Assembly (NCBI RefSeq): GCF_001905545.1 | Contig: NZ_LIPD01000012.1 | Span: 235,394-299,393, forward strand | DNA length: 64,000 nucleotides | Origin: Streptomyces sp. CB02056 | GTDB lineage: Bacteria; Actinomycetota; Actinomycetes; Streptomycetales; Streptomycetaceae | Direction of reading: 5' to 3' | Part shown: positions 17,334 through 24,759 of the stretch, piece after piece | Layout of the letters: each line of letters begins with the position of its first letter | Numbering within the stretch: position 1 is the stretch's first letter | Made by a program: the position numbers and the translations under genes | Notes under the pieces: model-generated | Databases searched by the model: none | What the model was told of the DNA's origin: nothing | Seen by the model: the letters and a program-made list of their open reading frames with translations, nothing else

Positions 17334-17349
17334 GAGAACGATCGTTCTC
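17334..17349. promoter_or_regulatory. TetR operator, perfect copy
   Basis: GAGAACGATCGTTCTC is a perfect 16-bp palindrome, 31 bp before the DUF1348 start. With the copy at 17299 it brackets the TACTGTAG stretch that could hold the promoters. Confidence 0.75.
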
Positions 17350-17380
17350 ACCGACGGAACGCCCATTCCGAGGAGCATCC

Positions 17381-17863
17381 ATGCCCGAGACCGGCACCGA
17401 GCAGCGCCCGCCCCTGCCCCCGTTCACCGAGGAGACCGCCCACCGGAAGGTCCGGGCCGCCGAGGACGCCTGGAACACCCGCGACCCCCGACGGGTCGCC
17501 CTCGCCTACACACCGGACAGCCGCTGGCGCAACCGCTCCGAGTTCCTCACCGGCCGCGACCGGATCGCCGACTTCCTCACCCGCAAGTGGCAGCGCGAGC
17601 TGGACTACCGCCTGATCAAGGAGCTCTGGGCGTACGGCGGGGACCGCATCGCGGTCCGCTTCGCCTACGAATGGCACGACGGCGACGGCCACTGGTACCG
17701 CTCCTACGGCAACGAGAACTGGGAGTTCGACCGGAACGGCCTGATGGCCGAGCGGCACGCCTCGATCAACGACCTGCCGATCACCGCCGCGGAGCGGCTG
17801 TTCCACTGGCCGCTCGGCCGCCGCCCCGACGACCACCCGGGCCTCACCGACCTCGGCCTCTGA
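17381..17863 (+). CDS. DUF1348 / nuclear transport factor 2-like protein
   Basis: The product is 160 aa from ATG 17381 with GAGGAG 6 bases upstream. It matches the DUF1348 (NTF2/SnoaL fold) family: RKVRAAEDAWNTRDPxxVALAYTPDSRWRNR (in part), FLTRKWQRELDYRLIKELW, FAYEWHDGDGHWYRSYGNENW (in part). The cone-shaped fold can house small ligands, but no specific reaction is known. It is divergently paired with tetR and is probably its target. Confidence 0.9.
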   Translation: MPETGTEQRPPLPPFTEETAHRKVRAAEDAWNTRDPRRVALAYTPDSRWRNRSEFLTGRDRIADFLTRKWQRELDYRLIKELWAYGGDRIAVRFAYEWHDGDGHWYRSYGNENWEFDRNGLMAERHASINDLPITAAERLFHWPLGRRPDDHPGLTDLGL

Positions 17864-17938
17864 ACCGGCACCCCGCGCGGGCCACGGCGCGGGCCCGTCC
17901 TGTTCCACGGCTGTGACACGGCCCGCATCCGCTGCTGA

Positions 17939-18130
17939 CCCCGCCCTGCGAAGCTCCTCGTCGAGGTCGAAGTCGACTTCGGCACCGTCATCCGCGACCT
18001 GGCCTGGTCCCCCGACGGCAGGACCATCGCGGTCCGCACCCCGGACGGCATCAGCACCCTGCCCGCCGACGGCTCGGCCGCGCCGACCCAGGCGTCCACC
18101 GTCAAGGACCTTCCCTCCTACCGGCCCTGA
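17939..18130 (+). pseudogene. C-terminal remnant of a WD40/TolB-like beta-propeller protein
   Basis: A 64-codon frame ends in TGA at 18130. It has no ATG, GTG or TTG start, and a stop lies just before it at 17936-17938. It reads VEVEVDFGTVIRDLAWSPDG, then RTIAVRTPDGISTL. The 'LAWSPDGRTIA' core is typical of a propeller blade. The rest of the gene is absent, as DUF1348 occupies the space upstream. It is an inert gene end left by deletion. Confidence 0.6.
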
Positions 18131-18260
18131 TTCCGGCTCAGGCGGCGCGGCGGCCACCGGTACAGGACCGGGACGCCGTTACCGGAACCTGATCGTTTCG
18201 ACGGCCGGCCGAGACCCGATCCACACGGGAGCCTGACATCCCGTGCCTACGGTGCCGTGC

Positions 18261-19328
18261 ATGCCGAAGACACCCGGAACACCGACCACCGACCGCGCCA
18301 TGCCCCGCAGGCTCGCCGCCGTGGGCGCCCTCCTGCTGAGTGCGACCACGGCGGCGGTGCTGCTGCCGAACACGGCCCTCGCCGCGGAGCGGGAGACCGT
18401 CACGACGCACGCCGGCGCCGCGACCGCGCAGGAGCGCGGCCGGATCGACGCCTACTGGACGCCCGACCGGATGAAGCTGGCGGGCGCCCTGGTCCCCGAG
18501 ATCACGCCCCTGCCCGAGGACGACAACACGCCGGACGACCCGCGGCCGCTGCCCGCGGACACCCCGGACCCCGGGGCCGTGTGGACCCACGGCGGAGCGG
18601 TGGACCGGAGCGTCGGCCGGCTCTTCTTCACCTTCTCCGACGGCTACGACGGCAGTTGCACCGCGACCGTCGTCAACAGCGCCAACCGCAGCACCCTCCT
18701 CACGGCGGCGCACTGCCTGCGGGGCGTCGGGGCCCCCGCGACCGCCGACACCTGGAACCACAACCTCTACTTCGTGCCCGGCTACCGCAACGGGACCAAG
18801 CCGCTCGGCGGCTTCAGCATCAGGACCATGGCCACCTCCTCCCGCTGGGACGCCGATCGTGGCGGGACGACCTCGAACGACGTCGCCGTGGCCGGCTACG
18901 ACACCGGGGTCCTGGTGGCGAACCCCTCGACCGGGGGGCGGCGGATCGCCGACGTCACCGGTGCCCAGCGGATCGCCTTCACCCCGCCCGCCGAGGGCGA
19001 GTTCGTCCACACCTTCGGCTATCCCAAGGACCGGCTGAACAACCCCGCCGCCACGTACTCCGGCTCGCGCATGATCCACTGCGCCGGACCGGCCCGCCCC
19101 GGCCCCCAGGCCCCGGTCCTGTGGGGCGAGTCCTGCGACATGTCGCACGGGGCCAGCGGCGGCCCCCACTTCGCCCGGTTCGACCCGGCCACCGGGACCG
19201 GCACCCTCGTTGGCGTCACCACCACCTCCGAGGAGCTCGCGGGCGGCCCGGTCAACACGCTGTACGCCACCCGCCTCGGGGACAGCGCCCACCGGCTCTA
19301 CGACTGGGCGCAGAACCGGGCGCTCTGA
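18261..19328 (+). CDS. Secreted trypsin-like serine protease
   Basis: About 355 aa from ATG 18261; GTG 18243 and ATG 18300 are in-frame alternatives, and no clear ribosome site marks one. The signal peptide is PRRLAAVGALLLSATTAAVL, with cleavage after ALAA. The catalytic triad is His in LLTAAHC, Asp in SNDVAVAGYD and Ser in SHGASGGP. Cysteines sit near the His and Ser. It is an extracellular protease of the S1/V8 type with a 60-residue pro-segment before the catalytic domain. The neighbouring genes give no hint of its substrate. Confidence 0.88.
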   Translation: MPKTPGTPTTDRAMPRRLAAVGALLLSATTAAVLLPNTALAAERETVTTHAGAATAQERGRIDAYWTPDRMKLAGALVPEITPLPEDDNTPDDPRPLPADTPDPGAVWTHGGAVDRSVGRLFFTFSDGYDGSCTATVVNSANRSTLLTAAHCLRGVGAPATADTWNHNLYFVPGYRNGTKPLGGFSIRTMATSSRWDADRGGTTSNDVAVAGYDTGVLVANPSTGGRRIADVTGAQRIAFTPPAEGEFVHTFGYPKDRLNNPAATYSGSRMIHCAGPARPGPQAPVLWGESCDMSHGASGGPHFARFDPATGTGTLVGVTTTSEELAGGPVNTLYATRLGDSAHRLYDWAQNRAL

Positions 19329-19426
19329 CCCTCCGGCCCACGTCCCGGCCCGGCCGGCACCTCCCGCCGACCGGGCCACCGGGCCGCGAGGGCCACGAAA
19401 GCGGGGAGGGCCACCAGCGCCACGAG

Positions 19427-19961
19427 GGCTTCGCCAACTCGGCGCGCAGCTCGGCCAGGTGCTCGTCGGCCGACTCGTGCGGCAGGAACTCGACCACGTC
19501 GAGGAAGTGGAACAGCACCCGGGTCCCGGTGACGGCGTACTCGTAGTCGCCGAACCCGACCACCGCGCCCGTGCCGCCGCGCACCGCACTCCGGACGGCG
19601 GCCGAGGTCAGCTCGTCGGCCGGATCCCCCGAGCCCGCCGAACCCGCCGCGCCCGCCCGCCCGCCCGCCGCCGGGCGTTGGAGCGGGCCAGGTACGGGCA
19701 GACCATGGCGGCGTACAGCATGCAGGCCCGGTGGCCGGGGCCCTCCATGGTGGGCGCGAGGTTGCGGTACGGCTGCCCGGCCGCGAGCGCCCCGGCGATC
19801 GCCGCGCTCTCGGCGGCGCCGACCACCCGCCAGACCGGTCCGCGCTCCATGAACCGCCCGCACACCGAGCACGTGCGCTCCAGCGCGCACTCGGCGCTGC
19901 GCCCGTAGTCGGTCAGCGCGAACTGCGGCAGGCCGTCCTGCCAGGGCGTGATCGCCGGTAC
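19427..19961 (-). pseudogene. Frameshifted hypothetical gene (zinc-ribbon-like N-terminus)
   Basis: Two minus-strand frames together read as one protein. The 5' part (19961 to about 19665) reads ITPWQDGLPQFALTDYGRS, then CSVCGRF, MERGPVWRVVGAAE and RACMLYAAMVCPYLARSNA. The 3' part (about 19665 to 19427) reads DELTSAAVRSAVRGGTGAV, FGDYEYAVTGTRVLFHFLD and EHLAELRAELAKP. The frame changes at a CCCG tetranucleotide repeat of four copies (19652-19669). No standard start codon precedes the 5' part. The family is unknown. Either the gene is broken, or the tetranucleotide tract is variable or misread. Confidence 0.6.
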
Positions 19962-20093
19962 GGGTTGCCCCGCCCGTCCCGGGGCCGCGCCCCCACACCG
20001 TCCGGCACCGGCACTCGTTCGAATCGCCCGCCCCTGTCGATACCAGGGGCGGGCGCCACGGGTCGACCCCGGTACGGGAGCGGTGGCGGCCGT

Positions 20094-20657
20094 CTAGCCT
20101 TCCGGCGTCGTCTCCTGAGCGAGCATCACCTTCCGCAGCAGGTCCGCCAATGTGCGCCGCTCCTCCTCGGACAGCACCCCCAGCAGCCGCTGCTCCTCCC
20201 GGCCCACCACGTCCAGGGCCTTGCGCCAGGCGGCGCGCCCGGCCTCGGTCAGGACGATGTCGACCTTCCGGCGGTCCTCCGTGGACGGCGTGCGCAGGAC
20301 GAAGCCGCGCCGCTCCAGGGTCTCCAGCCGGCCGGTGACCGAGGCCGGGGCGAGGTTGAGGTCGGCCCGCAGGTCGGAGGGGGCGGCGTGGCCGCCGCGG
20401 CCGGCGAGCACGTGCAGGGTGTCGAACTCGTGCTTGTGCAGGCCGTAGTCGGCGACGCCCTGTTCGCGGACCCGGCCGAGGTGGCGGGTGAGCCGCCACA
20501 TCCGGGTGACGGAGGCCTCGATGACCGGGTCGAGGTCGGGCAGCACCGGTTGCCAGCGGTCGACGTGACCGTCCGTCCAGTCGCGGGGCTCCGTCCGGTC
20601 GTGGGGCCCCGTCCGGCCGCGGGGCGGAGTGTGCTGTTCGGAAGGGTGCTCGGCCAT
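20094..20657 (-). CDS. MarR-family transcriptional regulator
   Basis: The product is 187 aa from ATG 20657; its gene opens within an otherwise long antisense frame. A Pro/Arg-rich 30-residue lead precedes the winged-helix domain: KHEFDTLHVLAGRGGHAAP, SDLRADLNLAPASVTGRLET and the wing RTPSTEDRRKVDIVLTEAG. It is divergent from an MFS transporter gene, with A/T-rich palindromes between them. This is the usual MarR arrangement, in which the regulator represses both genes until a phenolic or drug ligand binds. Confidence 0.92.
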   Translation of the reverse strand: MAEHPSEQHTPPRGRTGPHDRTEPRDWTDGHVDRWQPVLPDLDPVIEASVTRMWRLTRHLGRVREQGVADYGLHKHEFDTLHVLAGRGGHAAPSDLRADLNLAPASVTGRLETLERRGFVLRTPSTEDRRKVDIVLTEAGRAAWRKALDVVGREEQRLLGVLSEEERRTLADLLRKVMLAQETTPEG

Positions 20658-20694
20658 GGGAAGGAGTCTACAAACCGCCACAGAAACGACGGCG

Positions 20695-20720
20695 TCGAAA
20701 TATTCGTTGCCGAAATTTCG
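20695..20720. promoter_or_regulatory. MarR operator region
   Basis: TCGAAATATTCG and the perfect palindrome CGAAATTTCG sit 4 bp apart in the 85-bp MarR/MFS gap, and a half-site CCGAAAT follows at 20723-20729. The AT-rich CGAAAnnTTCG repeats are the likely MarR binding sites. Confidence 0.6.
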
Positions 20721-20742
20721 ACACCGAAATACAGTGCGGCGC

Positions 20743-22062
20743 GTGACAGCACACCCCTTGAGCCTGAGCGGCTTCCGCCTGCTCTTCATCGGCCGGACGG
20801 TCTCCACGCTCGGCGACGCCGTCGTCCCGGCCGCGCTCGCCATCGCCATCACCCGCGCCACCGGCTCGGCCGCCGCACTCGCCCTGGTCCTGGGCTGCGC
20901 GATGGTGCCGAAGCTGCTCCTCCTGCCGGTCGGCGGAGTGGTCGGGGACCGCTTCGATCCCCGCCTGGTCGCCCTCGGCACCGACCTCGTCCGGGCCCTC
21001 GCCCAGCTGCTCGTCGGCCTGGAACTGCTCGACGGACACCCCCGGCTGTCGCACGTCGCGGCCGCCTCGGCCGTCGGCGGCATCGCCTCCGCCTTCGCCA
21101 TGCCCACCGCCTCGCCGCTGGTCGCGGCCACCGTCCGCGGCGAGCTGCGGCTGCGGGCCAACGCCCTGCTCGGCACCGCGACCGGCGCCGCCCGGCTCGG
21201 CGGCCCGGCACTCGCCGGACTGCTGGTGTACACCGCCGGACCGGGCTGGGCGTTCGTCCTGGACGGCGCCTCCTTCGTCCTGAGCGCCGCCCTGCTCGCC
21301 CGGCTCCGCGTCGACCGCGCGACCGGCGACCCCGCACCCGACGACACCGTGCCCGACGCCCCGCACTCGCTGCGCCGGGACCTCGCCGAGGGCTGGAGCG
21401 AGGTGCGCTCCCGGGACTGGTACTGGACCAGCCTGATCGCCCACGGGGTGTGGAACGGCGCGAGCGCCGTGCTGCTCACCCTCGGCCCGCTGATCGCCGC
21501 CACCCGGCTCGGCGGGGACGGCGCCTGGGTGGCGCTGACCCAGGCTGGCGCGGTGGGCCTGCTGGTCGGCTCGCTGGCCGCCGCCCGGCTGCGGCCCCGC
21601 CGTCCGGTGCTGGCCGGCAACCTCGCCCTCGCGCTGTACGGGCTGCCGCTGCTCGCGCTCGCCCTCCCCGCCCCGGCGCCGGTCGCGGTGGCCGCGCAGG
21701 CGGTGGCGATGGCCGGGCTGGGCTTCCTCAACCCGCTCTGGGAGACGGTGGTCCAGCAGGACTTCCCGCCGGGGACGCTGGCCCGGGTCACCTCGTACGA
21801 CTGGCTGCTCTCGCTGGCCGCCGCCCCGCTCGGCTACGTCCTGGCCCCGCTGGCCGCCGGGGCCTGGGGCGACCGGGTGCCGCTGCTGGCGGCGGCGGGG
21901 CTGGTGACGGCGGTCTGCGCGGGCACGGCGGCGGTGCCCGGCGTGCGGCGGTACGGCGCCCGGCGGCCGACCGCGTCCGAGCCCGGGCCGCCGACCGAAC
22001 GGCCACCGGCCCGGGCTCGGGATCAGGCGCGGGCGCGAACCCGAACCGGGGTCAAGGGCTGA
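20743..22062 (+). CDS. MFS transporter
   Basis: The product is 439 aa from GTG 20743. The frame is open upstream through the operator, which is not coding. The protein starts with FRLLFIGRTVSTLGDAVVP and has about 12 hydrophobic helices and the loop GGVVGDRFDPR typical of the MFS MdfA/EntS-like group. The C-terminal 40 residues are charged and Pro/Arg-rich. It is divergent from marR and probably an exporter induced by the MarR ligand. Confidence 0.9.
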   Translation: MTAHPLSLSGFRLLFIGRTVSTLGDAVVPAALAIAITRATGSAAALALVLGCAMVPKLLLLPVGGVVGDRFDPRLVALGTDLVRALAQLLVGLELLDGHPRLSHVAAASAVGGIASAFAMPTASPLVAATVRGELRLRANALLGTATGAARLGGPALAGLLVYTAGPGWAFVLDGASFVLSAALLARLRVDRATGDPAPDDTVPDAPHSLRRDLAEGWSEVRSRDWYWTSLIAHGVWNGASAVLLTLGPLIAATRLGGDGAWVALTQAGAVGLLVGSLAAARLRPRRPVLAGNLALALYGLPLLALALPAPAPVAVAAQAVAMAGLGFLNPLWETVVQQDFPPGTLARVTSYDWLLSLAAAPLGYVLAPLAAGAWGDRVPLLAAAGLVTAVCAGTAAVPGVRRYGARRPTASEPGPPTERPPARARDQARARTRTGVKG

Positions 22063-22072
22063 TCGCCGCCGG

Positions 22073-22969
22073 TCAGTTCCAGATGCCGGTGATGTCGGCG
22101 GCGGAGGCCGCGTTGCCCGCGTGGCCGGTGGTGCCGGCCAGGTCCTCCAGGGTGCGCAGCACGTTGTAGTGGTTGTAGGTGGTGGCGCTGCTGCTGCCGG
22201 GCGTCACGTGGGCGCCGTAGACCAGGGTCGGGATGCGGTTGCCGGACAGCTTGTTGTCCTCGTCGAAGGTGACGACCAGCAGGCTGTTGTGGGTCTGCGC
22301 CCAGGTGGCGTAGGCGCCCAGGTTGTTCTTGATCCAGGTGTCGCCGGTGCCGACCGAGCAGTCGTGCATGTCGCTGCAGAGGTTCGGCACCACGAAGGAG
22401 ACGTTCGGCAGGGTGCTGTAGTCGGTCGGGAACTGGGCGAAGGTCTTCGCCGAGCTGACCGGGACGTTGCCGAAGCCGAACCACGGGTTGTGCTTCTGGG
22501 CGTAGCTGCCGCTGCTGCAGACGGTGCTGCCCTGGCTGGGCAGGGACTCGTTGTAGCTGCCCCAGGTCTTGCCGGCGGCGATGACCTCGGAGGCCAGGTT
22601 GGCCGCCTGGAAGCCGCCGACCGTCACACAGCTGTCGTCGACGGTGCCCTGGGTGGAGCCGGAGAACAGCGCATAGTAGTTCGGCTCGCTCGGGTGGGTG
22701 ATGCCGAAGGACTGGGTGAGGTTGGCGCCGCCCGCCTTCAGGGTGTTGTTGAGGTACGGGGCGCTGCTGCTGCCGATGACCTGGGTGTAGGCGTGGTTCT
22801 CCATCACCACGACGACGATGTGGTCGGGCGTGGGCAGCGCGGCCGCCTGGGCGGTGGGGGCGGTGGCCGCCCAGAGGCCGGCGGAGGCGGCGAGCAGGGC
22901 GACGGCGGAGCCGATCGCGGTCGCGGTGCGGCGGGAGCGGGGGTTCAGGGGCTTTGTGGACGAAGTCAT
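22073..22969 (-). CDS. Secreted acid phosphatase / phosphoesterase-family protein
   Basis: The product is 298 aa from ATG 22969, with GAGGAA 8 bases upstream. The signal peptide is RTATAIGSAVALLAASAGLW, ending AQAA. The phosphoesterase (AcpA/phospholipase C-like) family shows in HIVVVVMENHAYTQVIG, ITHPSEPNYYALFSG and VVTFDEDN near the C-terminus, with conserved metal and catalytic positions (E-N-H, HPSEPNY, DEDN). It is exported and should release phosphate from organic esters. A candidate ECF promoter lies 255 bp upstream. It is convergent with the MFS gene, 10 bp apart. Confidence 0.9.
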   Translation of the reverse strand: MTSSTKPLNPRSRRTATAIGSAVALLAASAGLWAATAPTAQAAALPTPDHIVVVVMENHAYTQVIGSSSAPYLNNTLKAGGANLTQSFGITHPSEPNYYALFSGSTQGTVDDSCVTVGGFQAANLASEVIAAGKTWGSYNESLPSQGSTVCSSGSYAQKHNPWFGFGNVPVSSAKTFAQFPTDYSTLPNVSFVVPNLCSDMHDCSVGTGDTWIKNNLGAYATWAQTHNSLLVVTFDEDNKLSGNRIPTLVYGAHVTPGSSSATTYNHYNVLRTLEDLAGTTGHAGNAASAADITGIWN

Positions 22970-23223
22970 GACAATTCCTCGGCTAGGAGACGGCCCGGCG
23001 GGCAGCAGGACGCCGCCCCGGCCCCGCCGGCCCGGCCGGGGCGTGGGGAAGCTCCGTGGTCGGTGAGGGGAAGGCCGGCGCGGCGGGCGCACCGGAGTGC
23101 GCGGAAGCGCCCGAACAGCATGGGGCCCCCGGGGTGACGCGGGCAGACGACGGCAGGTGAAACCTTGGCCCCGGAGCGGGAAACGAACGGTGCCACCGCC
23201 CCGACGCGCCGAAACCGCCACTG

Positions 23224-23252
23224 ACAACGCGAAATGCGGGCGAACCGGTTCA
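23224..23252 (-). promoter_or_regulatory. ECF-sigma-type promoter P5 (before acid phosphatase)
   Basis: On the minus strand: TGAACC (23252-23247), 17-bp spacer, CGTTGT (23229-23224). The same hexamer and spacing occur in the five elements at 34.9, 42.1-42.3 and 45.8 kb. The leader to the phosphatase ATG would be about 250 nt. The rest of the 370-bp gap 22970-23339 holds only the ribosome sites of the two divergent genes. Confidence 0.5.
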
Positions 23253-23339
23253 CATTGCCAGCAACCGCCCCGTCCGGTGATAGTGATCTTCGAACGGCGT
23301 GGTCCGACGCCGCGTCAGCTCACGAGAGAACCGAGGAAC

Positions 23340-24617
23340 ATGGCGAAGACCAGCCTTCTGCGTCCGCTCGCGGTGGCCGCCGCCGGCGCCGTCCTGGTGG
23401 CGACCGGTGCCCTGCCCGCCGCGGCCGCCGGCCAGGACACCACCGACCCGACCGCCCCCGACCTCACCGGTGTGCGCACCGCCCTCCAGGCCACCACCGC
23501 GGCCGGCGCCCCGGGCGCCTTCGCGGTGATCAGCGACCACGGCGCCGTCGACCGGACCCGCTCGGTGAACGTCGGCCTGGCCGACCTGGACGGGACCCCG
23601 ATGAACTCCTCGTGGAGGTTCCGGGTCGGCAGCAACAGCAAGATGTTCGCCGCCGTTCTCGTGATGCAGCTGGCGCAGGAGGGCCGGATCGACCTCGACC
23701 GGCCGCTGCGCGAGTACCTGCCCGCGGACACCCTGCCGGAGAGCTGGACCATGACGGGCCGCCAGGTGATGGAGCACCGGGCCGGCGTCTACGACCACAC
23801 CAACGACCTGCTGGAGCAGGCTGGCGAGGAGACCACCAGCGCGTTCGAGGCACGCATCCGCAGCACCGTGTACGACCCGCGCGCGCTGGTCGCGATGTCG
23901 GTCAGGCACGGCCTGCAGTCGACCCCCGGCAGCCGCTACTCCTACTCCAACACCGACTACGTGCTGATGGGCCTGGCCGTCGAGCACCTCACCGGCCAGA
24001 CCTTCCCGGAGGTGCTGAACGAGCGGATCATCCAGCCGCTCGGCCTGCACAAGACCTCCTTCGTGGTGCCCGACCAGGGCATCACCGGCACCCACGTCAC
24101 CGGCTACCTCACCAACGACGACCGCACCAAGCCGCTGCTGGACTCCACCGCGCAGACCGGCTCCTGGGTGTGGGCCGCCGGGGCCGTCATCTCCGACGCC
24201 GGGGACCTCGACCGCTTCCTCACCGCGCTGATGGCCGGCGGCAAGGGCGGGCTCGTCTCGGACGCCTCGCTCCAGCAGATGACCGCCGCCCTGCCCACGC
24301 CCACCGCGAAGATCGCCTACGGTCTGGGCCTGCGCCGCATCTCGCTCTCCTGCGGGGACGTGTACGGCCACGGCGGCATCGTGCAGGGCTTCAACACCCA
24401 GTCCTTCACGACCCCGGACGGGCGGCGCAGCGTGGTGGTCTTCGCCAACGCCTCCAACAACGGCGCGGTGACGCAGGGCCTGATGAACACCCTGGAGCCG
24501 GCCTTCTGCGGCAAGCAGCCCACCGTCGCCCCGCGGACGGCCTTCGCGCCGGCCTCGGCCCCGGTCGGCTCGGCCCCGGTCGACACGCTGCCGGTGGTGG
24601 AGGACACCCGGATCTGA
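23340..24617 (+). CDS. Secreted serine hydrolase (beta-lactamase / DD-peptidase fold)
   Basis: The product is 425 aa from ATG 23340 with GAGGAA 6 bases upstream. The signal peptide is LLRPLAVAAAGAVLVATGAL, ending AAAA. The class C beta-lactamase/DD-carboxypeptidase motifs are the SxxK motif in RVGSNSKMFAAV, the YSN motif in SRYSYSNTDYVLMG, and HGG in DVYGHGGIVQGF, replacing KTG. It acts outside the cell on peptidoglycan stem peptides or small amides or esters. A Pro/Val-rich tail follows the domain. It is divergent from the acid phosphatase. Confidence 0.9.
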   Translation: MAKTSLLRPLAVAAAGAVLVATGALPAAAAGQDTTDPTAPDLTGVRTALQATTAAGAPGAFAVISDHGAVDRTRSVNVGLADLDGTPMNSSWRFRVGSNSKMFAAVLVMQLAQEGRIDLDRPLREYLPADTLPESWTMTGRQVMEHRAGVYDHTNDLLEQAGEETTSAFEARIRSTVYDPRALVAMSVRHGLQSTPGSRYSYSNTDYVLMGLAVEHLTGQTFPEVLNERIIQPLGLHKTSFVVPDQGITGTHVTGYLTNDDRTKPLLDSTAQTGSWVWAAGAVISDAGDLDRFLTALMAGGKGGLVSDASLQQMTAALPTPTAKIAYGLGLRRISLSCGDVYGHGGIVQGFNTQSFTTPDGRRSVVVFANASNNGAVTQGLMNTLEPAFCGKQPTVAPRTAFAPASAPVGSAPVDTLPVVEDTRI

Positions 24618-24759
24618 CACCGGCCGTACGGCCCGCTCCCTCGCCCGCTCCCGCCTCCGGCTCGCTCCGGTCCGGCCGGGGGCGGGCGCTCGGCGTGACG
24701 GGACGCGGCCTCCGGAGGGCACCCGGTCAGTGCCGGACACCGCCCCCGGAGGGAACCGG

